Shown: positions 46,064 through 57,099, counted from the stretch's first letter. The stretch is 64,000 bases of DNA from Telluria beijingensis (GCF_030770395.1 NZ_CP132480.1:3215792-3279791); one strand, 5' to 3'. The notes: generated by a model not told the origin, from the sequence alone. Program-made: numbers and translations.

Positions 46064-46810
46064 TTACTTTGCCTTCCCTTGGTTGGCCACGGCCGCCATG
46101 GCGGCGGCGATCGCTTCCTGGTCGCCCAGGTAGTAGTGCTTGATCGGCTTCAGGTCGGCGTCCAGCTCATACACCAGCGGCTGGCCGTTGGGAATGTTGA
46201 GGCCGACGATGTCGGCGTCGCTGATATTGTCCAGCATCTTGATGATGGCGCGCAGGCTGTTGCCGTGGGCCGAGATCAGGATGTTCTTGCCGGCGCGGAT
46301 GGCGGGGGCGATCTCCTCGTCCCAGGCCGGCATCACGCGCGCCACGGTGTCCTTCAGGCATTCGGTCAGCGGAATCTGCGCGTCGGTGAGCGCCGCATAG
46401 CGCGGGTCGCCGAAGCTGGTGCGTTCGTCGTCCTTTTCCAGCGCCGGCGGCGGGGTGTCGTAGCTGCGGCGCCAGACCAGCACCTGCTCGTCGCCGAACT
46501 TGGCGGCGGTCTCGGCTTTGTCCAGGCCCTGCAGGGCGCCGTAGTGGCGCTCGTTGAGGCGCCAGTCGTTCTTGACCGGCAGGTACATCGCGTCCATCTC
46601 GTCCATGGCCAGCCACAGGGTGCGGATGGCGCGCTTGAGCACCGAGGTGTAGGCCACGTCGAAGGTGAAGCCTGCTTCCTTGAGCACGCGGCCGGCGGCT
46701 TTCGCCTCGGCCACGCCCTTCTCAGTCAGGTCGACGTCGGTCCAGCCGGTGAAGCGGTTTTCCAGGTTCCAGGTGGATTCGCCATGGCGCATGAATACGA
46801 TCTTGTACAT
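46064..46810 (-). CDS. gpmA: 2,3-bisphosphoglycerate-dependent phosphoglycerate mutase
   Basis: Glycolytic interconversion of 3- and 2-phosphoglycerate. 248 residues with the phosphohistidine motif MRHGESTWN (His9), [27 protein letters not shown], and the second His in SAHGNSLRA. Divergent from the rhodanese gene; followed by envC three bases later. Confidence 0.95.
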   Translation of the reverse strand: MYKIVFMRHGESTWNLENRFTGWTDVDLTEKGVAEAKAAGRVLKEAGFTFDVAYTSVLKRAIRTLWLAMDEMDAMYLPVKNDWRLNERHYGALQGLDKAETAAKFGDEQVLVWRRSYDTPPPALEKDDERTSFGDPRYAALTDAQIPLTECLKDTVARVMPAWDEEIAPAIRAGKNILISAHGNSLRAIIKMLDNISDADIVGLNIPNGQPLVYELDADLKPIKHYYLGDQEAIAAAMAAVANQGKAK

Positions 46811-46834
46811 GTAGTCTCTTCTCGCAAAGTCAGA

Positions 46835-46865
46835 TTGAAGTCCGGTCCGGCTTCTATTTTATAAT
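46835..46865 (+). promoter_or_regulatory. Sigma70 promoter of the rhodanese-grxC unit
   Basis: TTGAAG (46835-46840) and TATAAT (46860-46865), spacer 19 bp. The -10 box contains the ATG at 46864, which argues that this ATG is not the translation start and that GTG 46897 is. Confidence 0.6.
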
Positions 46866-46896
46866 GCTCCGATTCAGTTCAACCAATGGAACCCTT

Positions 46897-47298
46897 GTGA
46901 ATTTCATAGTCGATAATATTTTCATCGTGGCGATCGCCGTGATTTCGGGCGCCGCCCTGCTGTGGCCAGCACTGGCGCCGCGCGGAAAACGCGCGACCCC
47001 GCTGCAGGTGACGCAGATGATCAACCGCGGCAAGACCACCGTCGTCGACGTGCGCAGTGCGGAAGAATTCGCGGCCGGCCACCTGCGCGACGCGAAACAC
47101 ATCCCGCTGGCAGACTTGGGCAATCGCATCGGCGAACTGGACAAGTCGAAGAACCGTACCGTCGTGGTGGTGTGCCAGACCGGCGCCCGCGGCGACAAGG
47201 CCGCGCGCCGGTTGCAGGCAGCCGGTTTCGAAGACGTCCACAGCCTGGAAGGCGGCTTGACGGCCTGGACGGCCGCAGGCCTGCCGGTCACCAAGTAA
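46897..47298 (+). CDS. Membrane-anchored rhodanese-like protein
   Basis: 133 residues from GTG 46897. An N-terminal membrane helix (NIFIVAIAVISGAALLWPAL) is followed by one rhodanese domain: TTVVDVRSAEEFAAGHLRDA and the active-site Cys in VVVCQTGARGDKAARRL. It may carry persulfide sulfur at the membrane; acceptor unknown. The usual order rhodanese-grxC-secB-gpsA is seen in related bacteria. Confidence 0.85.
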   Translation: MNFIVDNIFIVAIAVISGAALLWPALAPRGKRATPLQVTQMINRGKTTVVDVRSAEEFAAGHLRDAKHIPLADLGNRIGELDKSKNRTVVVVCQTGARGDKAARRLQAAGFEDVHSLEGGLTAWTAAGLPVTK

Positions 47299-47341
47299 CC
47301 CGCCGGTCGCTTTCGACCGCGCAGACACGAAAGGATTCATC

Positions 47342-47605
47342 ATGACAGCCCACGTCGTCCTCTACCACACCGCCGCCTGCCCCTATTGCGTGCGCGCCGA
47401 GCGCCTGCTCGAAGCCAAGGGCGTGCATGACATCGAACGCATCCGCGTCGACCTCGACCCGGAACAGCGCCAGATCATGATGCAGCGCACCGGTCGCCGC
47501 ACCGTGCCGCAAATCTATGTCGGCGACACGCACGTCGGCGGTTTCGACGACTTGTATGCGCTGGACCAGGCGGGACGCCTGGACCCGATGCTCAAGGGCG
47601 AGTAA
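47342..47605 (+). CDS. grxC: Glutaredoxin 3
   Basis: 87 residues, class I glutaredoxin with the dithiol site CPYC (AACPYCVRAERLL), TVPQIYVGD cis-proline and GGFDDLYALD. Reduces protein disulfides with glutathione. Lies between the rhodanese gene and secB. Confidence 0.93.
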   Translation: MTAHVVLYHTAACPYCVRAERLLEAKGVHDIERIRVDLDPEQRQIMMQRTGRRTVPQIYVGDTHVGGFDDLYALDQAGRLDPMLKGE

Positions 47606-47734
47606 GCTAATCGGGCTCGATGCGGCGGCAAGACGCTATTGCTTCCAAGTTGGTTTTGCTACAATTGTCGTCGCGTTTGACCCAAAAGCACCCGGAGTGG
47701 CCAGCCGCTCCCCACTATTATTAGAAAGCGTTCC

Positions 47735-48196
47735 ATGTCTGACGAAACTCTGCAACCAGTATTCCAAATCCAACGCGTCTACCTGAAAGACATGTCGCTG
47801 GAGCAACCAAATTCGCCATCGATCTTCCTGGAACAGGAAGCCCCATCGATCGAAGTGTCGCTCGACGTCGGCGCCGAAAGCATCGCCGAAGGCATCTACG
47901 AATCGACCGTGACGATCACCGTCACCGCCAAGGTCAAGGACAAGGTCGCGTTCCTGGTGGAAGGCAAGCAGGCTGGCATCTTCGAAGCCCGCAATATTCC
48001 TGCCGAGCAGATGGATCCGCTGCTGGGCATCGGCTGCCCGAACATCATCTACCCGTACCTGCGCGCGAACATCGCCGACGTGATCAGCCGCGCCGGCTTC
48101 CCGCCAGTGCACCTGGCCGAGATCAACTTCGAAGCCTTCTACCAGCAGCGCGCCCAGGCCATGGCCGAAGCAGCTGCCGCCGCACCGGCAAACTAA
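47735..48196 (+). CDS. secB: Protein-export chaperone SecB
   Basis: Tetrameric cytoplasmic chaperone that hands preproteins to SecA. 153 residues with [27 protein letters not shown]-like core and [29 protein letters not shown]. The upstream 129 bp hold TACAAT (47660-47665) as a likely -10. Confidence 0.96.
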   Translation: MSDETLQPVFQIQRVYLKDMSLEQPNSPSIFLEQEAPSIEVSLDVGAESIAEGIYESTVTITVTAKVKDKVAFLVEGKQAGIFEARNIPAEQMDPLLGIGCPNIIYPYLRANIADVISRAGFPPVHLAEINFEAFYQQRAQAMAEAAAAAPAN

Positions 48197-48277
48197 GCAT
48201 CACCTTCGCGGGCGCGGTTCACGCCGCGTCCGTGCCAGCCCTCCGGCGTCGCGGTTCACCCACAATCCAGGCCCGCC

Positions 48278-48733
48278 ATGCTCCCTCCCCGTCTTCTTGC
48301 AGGTGCTCCACTGCTGGCGCTGACAGTGCTGGCCGCGCCGCACGCTGTCGCCTTCGATTTCAAGACGGTCGGCACCGCCCCGGCGATCCTGTACGAGACG
48401 CCTTCGGCCAGGGGAAACAAACTCTATACGGCGCCACCCGGCATGCCTTTGCAGGTCATGATCGCCTATGGCGACTGGGTCAAGGTGCGCGACATGAACG
48501 GCGACGTGGCATGGACCCAGGCGCGGAGCCTGGCAGCCCGGCGCAACGTGCTGGTGAACAAACCCGGCGGCCGGGTCCATGCCGGTCCCGCCGACACCTC
48601 GGCGGTCCTGATGACGGCCGACAAGGGCGTCGTACTCGAACTGGTCGATCCGAATGCCCTCGTCTGGGCGCGCGTGCGCCATCGCGACGGCATTGTCGGC
48701 TATATCAAGGTCTCGGACATCTGGGGCCTGTAA
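48278..48733 (+). CDS. Exported bacterial SH3-domain protein
   Basis: 151 residues: signal peptide ([20 protein letters not shown]) and two SH3b-like units, [37 protein letters not shown] and [34 protein letters not shown]. Probably periplasmic and cell-wall-associated; no catalytic domain. Thirteen bases before gpsA. Confidence 0.8.
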   Translation: MLPPRLLAGAPLLALTVLAAPHAVAFDFKTVGTAPAILYETPSARGNKLYTAPPGMPLQVMIAYGDWVKVRDMNGDVAWTQARSLAARRNVLVNKPGGRVHAGPADTSAVLMTADKGVVLELVDPNALVWARVRHRDGIVGYIKVSDIWGL

Positions 48734-48746
48734 ATCCAGGAGTTCC

Positions 48747-49778
48747 ATGCAACAGAACAAACCCAACACCAAGATTACCGTCCTCGGCGCCGGCGCCTGG
48801 GGCACCGCGGTCGCCATCGCGCTGGCCGCGCGCCACGACGTGCTGCTGTGGGGCCGCAATCCCCAGCAAATGGCCGAAACCGATGCCGCGCGCGACAACC
48901 TGGCCTACCTGCCGGGCCATCCGCTGCCCGACACGCTGCGCGTGAGCGCCGACTTCGAGGCGGCGCTGGCCCACGTGGCGTCCGGCATCGAAGAAGACGC
49001 ACCGCTCCTGATCCTGGCCTGCCCGGTGGCCGGCCTGCGGCCGCTACTGGAACAGCTGCGCGGGCGCGCCATCCCCAACGTCGTCTGGCTGTGCAAGGGC
49101 TTCGAGGCCGGCACCGGCCTGCTGCCGCACCAGGTGGTGGCGCAGGTGCTGGGCGAGAGCGTGCCGGGCGCGGCGCTGTCCGGCCCCTCGTTCGCGCAGG
49201 AAGTGGCGCGCGGCCTGCCGTGCGCGCTGACCGTGGCGTCGTCGAACGCCGAACTGCGCGAGCGGGTGGTGGCGGCGGCCCACGGCGACAACCTGCGGGT
49301 CTACTCGCACGACGACCTGGTCGGCGTGGAAGTGGGCGGCGCGGTCAAGAACGTGATGGCGATCGCCACCGGCGCCGCCGATGGCCTGGGCCTGGGCCTG
49401 AATGCGCGCGCGGCCCTGATCACGCGCGGCCTGGCCGAGATCACCCGCCTCGGGCTGGCGCTGGGCGCGCAGCCGGGCACCTTCATGGGGCTGTCGGGAA
49501 TGGGCGACCTGATCCTGACCTGCACCGGCGACCTGTCGCGCAACCGGCGCGTGGGCCTGGCGCTGGCCGAAGGCAAGGCGCTGGATACGATCGTGGCGGA
49601 ACTGGGTCACGTGGCCGAAGGCGTGCCATGCGCCAAGGCGGTGCGCGAGCTGGCGCGCGGGATGGGCGTCGACATGCCGATCACCGACGCGGTGGCCAGT
49701 GTGCTGTTCGATGGCGTGGATGCGGCGGAGATGGCGGCGCAGTTGCTGGCGCGGGATCCGCGGGTGGAGTTGGCGTGA
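48747..49778 (+). CDS. gpsA: NAD(P)-dependent glycerol-3-phosphate dehydrogenase
   Basis: Makes sn-glycerol 3-phosphate for phospholipids. The start at 48747 follows AGGAG by four bases; 343 residues. [19 protein letters not shown] (NAD binding), [34 protein letters not shown] with the catalytic Lys, and [21 protein letters not shown]. Convergent with the cupin gene; inverted-repeat copy C lies between. Confidence 0.95.
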   Translation: MQQNKPNTKITVLGAGAWGTAVAIALAARHDVLLWGRNPQQMAETDAARDNLAYLPGHPLPDTLRVSADFEAALAHVASGIEEDAPLLILACPVAGLRPLLEQLRGRAIPNVVWLCKGFEAGTGLLPHQVVAQVLGESVPGAALSGPSFAQEVARGLPCALTVASSNAELRERVVAAAHGDNLRVYSHDDLVGVEVGGAVKNVMAIATGAADGLGLGLNARAALITRGLAEITRLGLALGAQPGTFMGLSGMGDLILTCTGDLSRNRRVGLALAEGKALDTIVAELGHVAEGVPCAKAVRELARGMGVDMPITDAVASVLFDGVDAAEMAAQLLARDPRVELA

Positions 49779-49825
49779 TTTCTTGAGGTGGGTGGCTGGA
49801 TCGTGTGATTGGGCTGCTCATGGTG

Positions 49826-49939
49826 ACTTGGGTCCCCGCCTGCGCGGGGAAGACGTTGATCCAGGGTGTATGGGGCGAGGCTAAGTGACTTCGATGACGT
49901 CCCTTGGTACGTCGTCCCCGCGAAGGCGGGGACCCAAGT
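49826..49939. repeat. Long inverted-repeat element, copy C
   Basis: Arms 49826-49855 (begins ACTTGGGTCCCCGCC) and 49910-49939 around a 54-bp spacer. Compared with copies A and B the hairpin stem has changed on both sides (GGTCCCCGC with GCGGGGA), so pairing is kept. Lies between the convergent gpsA and cupin genes. Confidence 0.82.
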
Positions 49940-49964
49940 CCAGCAGCACCCCACCACCGTCAAA

Positions 49965-50342
49965 TCACTGCGGCGGCGCCCCGGACGGATCGTCGCTCGG
50001 GCCACCCGAACGTTCGGGTCCCATCAGGATGGTCATCAAGGCCACCGCGTCGCTCACCGCGCGGATCGTGTGCGGCACGCCACCCGCCAGGTACACCATC
50101 TCGCTCGGCTGCAAATGGGTGGCCTTGTCGTGCGCGTCGACCGCGATCTCGCCTTCCAGGCACACGATGGTCACTTCGCCGTCGACCCGGTGCTCGGGGA
50201 TCGGCCGTTCGACCGGCAGCACCAGCCGGATCAGTTCCATATGCTCGGTCTTGACCAGGGCCACCGAGGTGAAATGGGCGATGTCGTCGTCGCCGCGTTG
50301 CAAAGCAATCTTTTCGCCGGATACTGCGTGATGCAAGGCCAT
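49965..50342 (-). CDS. Small cupin-domain protein
   Basis: 125 residues from ATG 50342, preceded by AGGAGG. The cupin motifs are ERPIPEHRVDGEVTIVCLEG and PSEMVYLAGGVPHTIRA, with the metal ligands partly replaced. The Pro/Gly-rich tail (GPERSGGPSDDPSGAPPQ) is disordered. Function unknown. Confidence 0.78.
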   Translation of the reverse strand: MALHHAVSGEKIALQRGDDDIAHFTSVALVKTEHMELIRLVLPVERPIPEHRVDGEVTIVCLEGEIAVDAHDKATHLQPSEMVYLAGGVPHTIRAVSDAVALMTILMGPERSGGPSDDPSGAPPQ

Positions 50343-50353
50343 ATCGCCCTCCT

Positions 50354-51049
50354 TTATTCGTTCGCTTCTTCTTGCGGCTCCGGCACGCTGCGCAGCCAGC
50401 TGACCAGCGCATAGGCGTCCTGGAAGCCCTGCGCCAGCCGCGGCACCAGTTGATCCGGTGCGTTCAGGTCCAGTTTCACCTCGGTCCACACGAAGAAGCT
50501 TTTCAGTTTCAGGTATTCGACATGCTGATGATCGGGATCGAATCCCTTGGGAGGACGCTGCAACTTGTCCTCTTCCAGCATGTCATTATAAGTGGCGCGA
50601 AGATGCTTATTCTTCAACAGTTTGGCGAAACCCGTCGCATCGTTGACCACGTGCTCCCGAATCGCCTTCAGGCGCGCCGGCGGCGGCAGGTATTCGCCCA
50701 CGCCGAAACCCAGCGTGCCATCGCGCTCGATATGAAAATAATAGGTCGAGCCGCCGCCCGCGCTCGGACGCCGCTTGTCATGCGGGGTGATGCCGGCCGA
50801 AAAGCGGGTTTTATACGGTGTCTTGTCCTTCGAAAAACGGGTGTCGCGATGGATCCGGAACATCGCCTTCTTCGGATTGCAGGCGGCCACCTGCTTGTCG
50901 AACTTCGTCAGTGCCTTGATCAGTTCGGTGACCGTTTCCTCGAATTCGGTGCGCAGGATGTCATAGCGCGGCTTATTCCAAAGGAACCAGGGCCGGTTGT
51001 TGTTGTCGTTCAGTTCGGTCAGGTATTGCGTCAGGTCGCGCAGGTGCAT
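50354..51049 (-). CDS. DUF2461 (TIGR02453) family protein
   Basis: 231 residues. LTELNDNNNRPWFLWNKPRYD, RIHRDTRFSKDKTPYKTRFS and YYFHIERDGTLGFGVGEYLP are the family marks. Role unknown. Followed by the cupin gene after 11 bp. Confidence 0.85.
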   Translation of the reverse strand: MHLRDLTQYLTELNDNNNRPWFLWNKPRYDILRTEFEETVTELIKALTKFDKQVAACNPKKAMFRIHRDTRFSKDKTPYKTRFSAGITPHDKRRPSAGGGSTYYFHIERDGTLGFGVGEYLPPPARLKAIREHVVNDATGFAKLLKNKHLRATYNDMLEEDKLQRPPKGFDPDHQHVEYLKLKSFFVWTEVKLDLNAPDQLVPRLAQGFQDAYALVSWLRSVPEPQEEANE

Positions 51050-51087
51050 AGCGGTTCAAGGGCTTTATCAGGTTCGGTTATCGATAG

Positions 51088-52274
<1,187 letters not shown>

Positions 52275-52278
<4 letters not shown>

Positions 52279-52694
52279 TTTTTGAGGGAATCCCGGATTT
52301 CGCGCAGCAGGATGATGTCTTCCGGCGTCACTGGCGCGGCAGGTTTTGCCTCTTCGGCCGGGCCACGCAGGCGGTTAATCAAGCGCACCATCTGGAAGAT
52401 GATGAAAGCCAGCAGGATAAAATTGATCAGGATGGTCAAAAAATTACCATATGCCAACACAGCACCGGCTTTTTGCGCCTCTGCCAAGGGGAGGTTATAG
52501 CCTTGGTTATTGAGAGGAATATAATAGTTGGCGAAGTCGAGGCCACCGAGCACGGCGCCTATCGGCGGCATGACGATGTCCTTGACCAGCGAGTCGGTAA
52601 TGCGCGCGAACGCGCCACCGATGATCACGCCGACCGCCAGGTCGATCACATTGCCACGCATCGCAAACTTCTTGAACTCTTCCATCATCGCCAT
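52275..52694 (-). CDS. mscL: Large-conductance mechanosensitive channel MscL
   Basis: 139 residues from ATG 52694 (GGGAG six bases upstream); a later MM start is possible. [40 protein letters not shown] (first pore helix with the Gly/Ala-rich face), and the second helix [19 protein letters not shown]. The C-terminal bundle reads [17 protein letters not shown]. Divergent from petA; the 223 bp between hold TATAAT at 52850-52855. Confidence 0.95.
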
Positions 52695-52917
52695 TTGGGA
52701 CTCCCTCGTTGTTGTTGATACAAGCATTTGCATGATACCCGAAGGCTCCGCAGGCTGTCCCACACCCAAATGCTGCAAGAGCACAAAAGACCATTCTGCC
52801 AAAGCGTGTAGCCCAGACAATTTTTTTCCCTCAGGTATTGCCGTTCACATATAATTTTGGATGCTGGAAGCTCGCTATTAATTCTTAAAATTCGTATATT
52901 CACGGAGTGGGGTTGGT

Positions 52918-53532
52918 ATGAGTAATGAAAAGCAGGTCGATCCGGGCCGACGCGGGTTGCTGGTCGCGACGTGCGCGGCCGGTGGCGTCGTCGGTGTGTC
53001 CACGGCGGGAGCCCTGGTCAGCACCTTCCAGCCTTCCGAGCGCGCAAAAGCGGCGGGAGCCCCGGTCGAGGTCGACATTTCCGATGTCGCTCCCGGTGAA
53101 ATGAAAGTCGTCGAATGGCGCGGCAAGCCGGTCTGGATCCTGCGCCGCACCCCGGAAATGATGGCCACCCTCGAGAAAGACCAGGGCGAACTGGCCGATC
53201 CCGGCTCCGACAATGTGTTCCAGCTGCCGATGCCGGAATACGCCAAGAACCCGTTCCGCGCGCGCGCCGAGCACAAGGAAGTGCTGGTCACGGTCGGCAT
53301 CTGCTCGCACCTGGGCTGTTCCCCCTCCTCGCGCCTGGCCTCCGGCCCGCAGCCGAACCTGCCCGACAACTGGCCGGGCGGCTTCCTGTGCCCCTGCCAC
53401 GGCTCGACCTTCGATTTGTCCGCGCGCGTGTTCAAGAACAAGCCGGCGCCGACGAATATGGATGTCCCCCCGTATATGTATCTGTCCGATAACAAGCTGG
53501 TGATCGGCAAAGACGAGAAAGGCGAGGCATAA
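52918..53532 (+). CDS. petA: Ubiquinol-cytochrome c reductase Rieske iron-sulfur subunit
   Basis: 204 residues. A Tat-type start (DPGRRGLLVATCAAGG) leads one membrane helix; the 2Fe-2S site is C129-x-H131-x2-C134 (CSHLGC) and C158-P-C160-H161 (CPCHGSTFD). First gene of petABC; three bases before petB. Confidence 0.96.
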   Translation: MSNEKQVDPGRRGLLVATCAAGGVVGVSTAGALVSTFQPSERAKAAGAPVEVDISDVAPGEMKVVEWRGKPVWILRRTPEMMATLEKDQGELADPGSDNVFQLPMPEYAKNPFRARAEHKEVLVTVGICSHLGCSPSSRLASGPQPNLPDNWPGGFLCPCHGSTFDLSARVFKNKPAPTNMDVPPYMYLSDNKLVIGKDEKGEA

Positions 53533-53535
53533 ACC

Positions 53536-54948
53536 ATGGGCGCATTCAAGGAGACCAAGCTACCCGCCGACGCACCGGTGAGCCAGAAAGCCCTGGCCTG
53601 GGTCGATGACCGCTTCCCCGCATCGAAGCTGTGGAACGACCAGTGGGGCAAGTATTACGCACCCAAGAACTTCAACGTCTGGTACCTGTTCGGTTCGCTG
53701 GCGGCCCTGGTGCTGGTGCTGCAGATCGTCACCGGCATCTTCCTGACGATGCACTACAAGCCGGACGCCGCGCTGGCCTTCGGCTCGGTCGAATACATCA
53801 TGCGCGAAGTGCCATGGGGCTGGCTGGTGCGCTACCTGCACTCGACCGGCGCCTCGGCCTTCTTCATCGTGGTCTACCTGCACATGGCGCGCGGGCTGAT
53901 GTACGGTTCCTACCGCAAGCCGCGCGAACTGGTCTGGCTGTTCGGCTTCGGCATCTTCCTGTGCCTGATGGCCGAGGCCTTCTTCGGCTACCTGCTGCCA
54001 TGGGGCCAGATGTCGTACTGGGGCGCCCAGGTGATCGTCAACCTGTTCGGCGCGATCCCCGTGATCGGCGAAGACCTGTCGCTGTGGATCCGCGGCGACT
54101 ACGTGGTCTCCGACGCCACCCTGAACCGGTTCTTCGCCTTCCACGTGATCGCGCTGCCGCTGGTGATCATCGGCCTGGTGGCCGCCCACCTGACGGCGCT
54201 GCACGAAGTGGGCTCGAGCAACCCGGACGGCGTCGAGATCAAGGAAACCCTGGGCCCGGACGGCCATCCGCTGGACGGCATCCCATCGCACCCCTACTAC
54301 ACCACCAAGGACTTGTTCGGCGTGTCGGTATTCCTGCTGCTGTTCTCGGCAGTCGTGTTCTTCGCACCGGAAATGGGTGGCTACTTCCTGGAGTACAACA
54401 ACTTCTTGCCGGCCGACTCGATGAAGACCCCGGCCCACATCGCGCCGACCTGGTACTTCACGCCGTTCTACTCGGTGCTGCGCGCGACCACGGCCGACTT
54501 CATGTACGTGCTGATGATTGGTGTGGCCCTGTACGTCGCCTTCATCTGGCTCAAGTCGCGGCTGGCCTTCCGCACCAAGGCGATCATCGCCGTGGTCGGC
54601 CTGGTGTTGATCATCGGCATGCTGCCGCAGGTGCTGGACGCGAAATTCTGGGGCGTGGTGCTGTTCGGTTCGTCAGTGATGATCATTGCCGGCCTGCCAT
54701 GGCTCGACCACTCGCCGGCCAAGTCGCTGCGCTACCGTCCGAGCTGGCACAAGTGGATCTATTCGCTGTTCGCGCTCGTGTTCGTGACCCTGGGCTACCT
54801 GGGCACCCAGTTGCCGACCCCGGCCTTCACCATCCTGTCGCAAGTGTGCACGCTGGCCTACTTTGCGTTCTTCCTCCTGATGCCGTGGTGGAGCACGATG
54901 GGCACCTTCAAGCCGGTGCCGACCCGTGTCACCTTCACCCCGCACTGA
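53536..54948 (+). CDS. petB: Cytochrome b of the bc1 complex
   Basis: 470 residues, eight or more membrane helices. Haem ligands lie in RYLHSTGASAFFIVVYLHMA and FAFHVIALPLVIIGLVAAHLTALH; the quinol-oxidation loop WGQMSYWGAQVIVN precedes, and PAHIAPTWYFTPFYSVLR is the PEWY-region equivalent. Full-length, unsplit. Confidence 0.96.
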   Translation: MGAFKETKLPADAPVSQKALAWVDDRFPASKLWNDQWGKYYAPKNFNVWYLFGSLAALVLVLQIVTGIFLTMHYKPDAALAFGSVEYIMREVPWGWLVRYLHSTGASAFFIVVYLHMARGLMYGSYRKPRELVWLFGFGIFLCLMAEAFFGYLLPWGQMSYWGAQVIVNLFGAIPVIGEDLSLWIRGDYVVSDATLNRFFAFHVIALPLVIIGLVAAHLTALHEVGSSNPDGVEIKETLGPDGHPLDGIPSHPYYTTKDLFGVSVFLLLFSAVVFFAPEMGGYFLEYNNFLPADSMKTPAHIAPTWYFTPFYSVLRATTADFMYVLMIGVALYVAFIWLKSRLAFRTKAIIAVVGLVLIIGMLPQVLDAKFWGVVLFGSSVMIIAGLPWLDHSPAKSLRYRPSWHKWIYSLFALVFVTLGYLGTQLPTPAFTILSQVCTLAYFAFFLLMPWWSTMGTFKPVPTRVTFTPH

Positions 54949-54976
54949 TCACCGGACAAGAGCACAAGGACACGAC

Positions 54977-55741
54977 ATGAAATTGTTTGCAAAGAAACTG
55001 ATTGCAGTCCTGGCGCTGGTGCCGGGACTGGCATTCGCCGCCGAAGGCGGGATTCCGCTGGATCGCGCCCCGGACCGCAACGACCTGGCGTCGCTGCAGA
55101 ATGGCGCCAAGCTGTTCGTCAACTATTGCCTGAATTGCCACGCCGCAGCCTCGATGCGCTACAACCGCCTGCGCGATATCGGCCTGACGGAAGACCAGAT
55201 TCGCGAAAATCTGTTGTTTTCTGCCGACAAAGTCGGGGACATGATGACGACCGCGATGCGTCCAAAAGATGCGGCCGCCTGGTTCGGCGCGGTGCCGCCG
55301 GATTTGTCGGTGATCGCGCGCGCCAAGGCCTCGCCGGCGGGCTCGGGCGCGGACTACCTGTACACCTATCTGCGCACCTTCTACCAGGACGAAACCCGCC
55401 CGACCGGCTGGAACAATATGGTGGTGCCGAATGTTGCGATGCCGCACGCCATGTGGCAGCAGCAGGGGATCCGGGTCGCCAAGTTCGCCGAGGAAGCCGA
55501 TCCGCACGAGCCGGGCAAGATGGTCCACAAGTTCGCCGGCTTCGAGCAGGTCTCGCCCGGCACCATGAGCCAGCAGGAATTCGATGCCGCTACCGCCGAC
55601 CTGGTTGCCTACATGGTCTGGATGGCCGAGCCAGCGCAAAACACCCGCAAACGGCTCGGTGTGATCGTGCTGCTGTTCCTGTCCGTGTTCGCCTTTTTGG
55701 CCTGGCGTTTGAACGAATCGTACTGGAAAGAAGTGAAGTAA
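54977..55741 (+). CDS. petC: Cytochrome c1 of the bc1 complex
   Basis: 254 residues from ATG 54977. Signal peptide KLIAVLALVPGLAFA, haem-binding CLNCH (NYCLNCHAAASMRYNRL), axial Met in the AMPHAMW region, and a C-terminal membrane anchor (LGVIVLLFLSVFAFLAWRL). Completes the complex with petA and petB. Confidence 0.96.
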   Translation: MKLFAKKLIAVLALVPGLAFAAEGGIPLDRAPDRNDLASLQNGAKLFVNYCLNCHAAASMRYNRLRDIGLTEDQIRENLLFSADKVGDMMTTAMRPKDAAAWFGAVPPDLSVIARAKASPAGSGADYLYTYLRTFYQDETRPTGWNNMVVPNVAMPHAMWQQQGIRVAKFAEEADPHEPGKMVHKFAGFEQVSPGTMSQQEFDAATADLVAYMVWMAEPAQNTRKRLGVIVLLFLSVFAFLAWRLNESYWKEVK

Positions 55742-55764
55742 TTCGTTTTCCTTGCCCGGTTGGC

Positions 55765-55841
55765 TATAATACGGGCAATCATTTCTCTGGGGTGAGTGTT
55801 AGGGAACACCATGTATTCCCTGGCGCTACACCCCTTTGTTT
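55765..55841 (+). promoter_or_regulatory. -10 box and long hairpin leader before sspA
   Basis: TATAAT (55765-55770) is followed 18 bp later by a long imperfect stem: 55789-55806 (GGGGTGAGTGTTAGGGAA) with 55816-55834 (TTCCCTGGCGCTACACCCC), one bulge, a few G-U pairs, and a nine-base loop. A T-rich run TTTGTTT (55835-55841) comes next. Depending on where transcription starts it is the terminator of petABC, an attenuator in the sspA leader, or both. Confidence 0.6.
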
Positions 55842-55859
55842 CTTAAGGAACTATAAACC

Positions 55860-56471
55860 ATGATGGTTCTCTACTCCGGCACCACGTGCCCGTTTTCCCA
55901 ACGCTGCCGCCTCGTCCTGTTCGAAAAAGGCATGGACTTCGAGGTGCGCGACGTCGATCTGTTCAATAAGCCGGAAGATATTTCGACCATGAACCCCTAC
56001 GGCCAGGTACCGATCCTGGTCGAGCGAGAGCTCATCCTGTACGAATCGAACATCATCAACGAGTACATCGACGAGCGTTTCCCGCACCCGCAACTGATGC
56101 CGGCCGACCCGCTGATGCGCGCCCGTGCCCGCCTGATGCTGTTTAACTTCGAGAAAGAACTGTTCGTCCATGTGCACACGCTGGAAAGCGAACGCAACAA
56201 GGCGAACGACAAGAACCACGACAAGGCCCGCGCCGAAATCCGCGACCGCCTGACCACCCTGGCGCCGCTGTTCCTGAAGAACAAGTACATGCTGGGCGAC
56301 GAGTTCTCGATGCTGGACGTGGCGATCGCCCCGCTGCTCTGGCGCCTGGACCACTATGGCATCGAGCTGTCGAAGACCGCGGCGCCGCTGATGAAGTATG
56401 CCGAGCGCATCTTCTCGCGTCCGGCCTATATCGAGGCGCTGACCCCGTCCGAGAAAGTGATGCGTCGTTGA
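55860..56471 (+). CDS. sspA: Stringent starvation protein A (GST-like)
   Basis: 203 residues. N-terminal thioredoxin-like half (LYSGTTCPFSQRCRLVLFEK), GQVPILVERELILYESNIIN, and a helical C-terminal half (MLGDEFSMLDVAIAPLLWRL). SspA binds RNA polymerase rather than acting on glutathione. Next to petABC and sspB, as in other betaproteobacteria. Confidence 0.93.
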   Translation: MMVLYSGTTCPFSQRCRLVLFEKGMDFEVRDVDLFNKPEDISTMNPYGQVPILVERELILYESNIINEYIDERFPHPQLMPADPLMRARARLMLFNFEKELFVHVHTLESERNKANDKNHDKARAEIRDRLTTLAPLFLKNKYMLGDEFSMLDVAIAPLLWRLDHYGIELSKTAAPLMKYAERIFSRPAYIEALTPSEKVMRR

Positions 56472-56593
56472 TGTGTTCCCGGGCAGGGCCTCGCGCCCTG
56501 CCCTGTTTGCTTTTTGCTTTACGTTTCGTCATTGGACGCCCGCGCGGCGAATCCGGTAGACTGGCGTGACGGCCTGTATTCCTAGACACCACC

Positions 56594-57091
56594 ATGGCAG
56601 AGATCTCCACCAAACCCTACCTGCTGCGCGCCATCTACGAATGGTGCACGGACAGTGGCTTCACGCCCTATATCGCTGTCAAGGTCGATGGGGCGACGAC
56701 CGTGCCGATGGAATATGTTCGCAAGGGCGAGATCATCCTGAACATCAGCTACGGCGCGACGTCGGGGCTGAAGATGGACAATGACGCGATCCACTTCCGT
56801 GCGCGCTTCAATGGCGTGTCGCGGGAGATCTATATCCCGGTGCACAATGTGTTGGCGATTTATGCCAATGAGAATGGGCAGGGGATGGCGTTCGAGGTGG
56901 GAGCGGCGCCTGAAGGTTCCGCTGCATCGGCGGATACTGCCGAGACGGCGCCGGCTGCGCCGGCCTTGTCGGCCGTGCCGTCGAAGGGTGTGGATTCGCC
57001 CGTGGTGGCGGATACTCCGCCGCCTGCGCCAGGTGGCGACGATGAGCCGCCCAAGAAAGGCGGCCGTCCGACCTTGACCAGGATCAAATAG
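56594..57091 (+). CDS. sspB: ClpXP protease specificity-enhancing factor SspB
   Basis: 165 residues. The folded part (KPYLLRAIYEWCTDSGFTPY, ISYGATSGLKMDNDAIHFRARF) binds ssrA-tagged substrates; a flexible Ala/Pro-rich linker leads to the C-terminal ClpX-binding tail GGRPTLTRIK. The tRNA-Thr promoter starts right after the stop. Confidence 0.94.
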   Translation: MAEISTKPYLLRAIYEWCTDSGFTPYIAVKVDGATTVPMEYVRKGEIILNISYGATSGLKMDNDAIHFRARFNGVSREIYIPVHNVLAIYANENGQGMAFEVGAAPEGSAASADTAETAPAAPALSAVPSKGVDSPVVADTPPPAPGGDDEPPKKGGRPTLTRIK

Positions 57092-57093
57092 CG

Positions 57094-57099
57094 TATAAT
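57094..57099 (+). promoter_or_regulatory. -10 element of tRNA-Thr
   Basis: TATAAT, 17 bp before the mature tRNA 5' end and two bases after the sspB stop. The -35 must lie inside sspB; TTGACC at 57074-57079 is only 14 bp away, shorter than usual. Confidence 0.6.
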
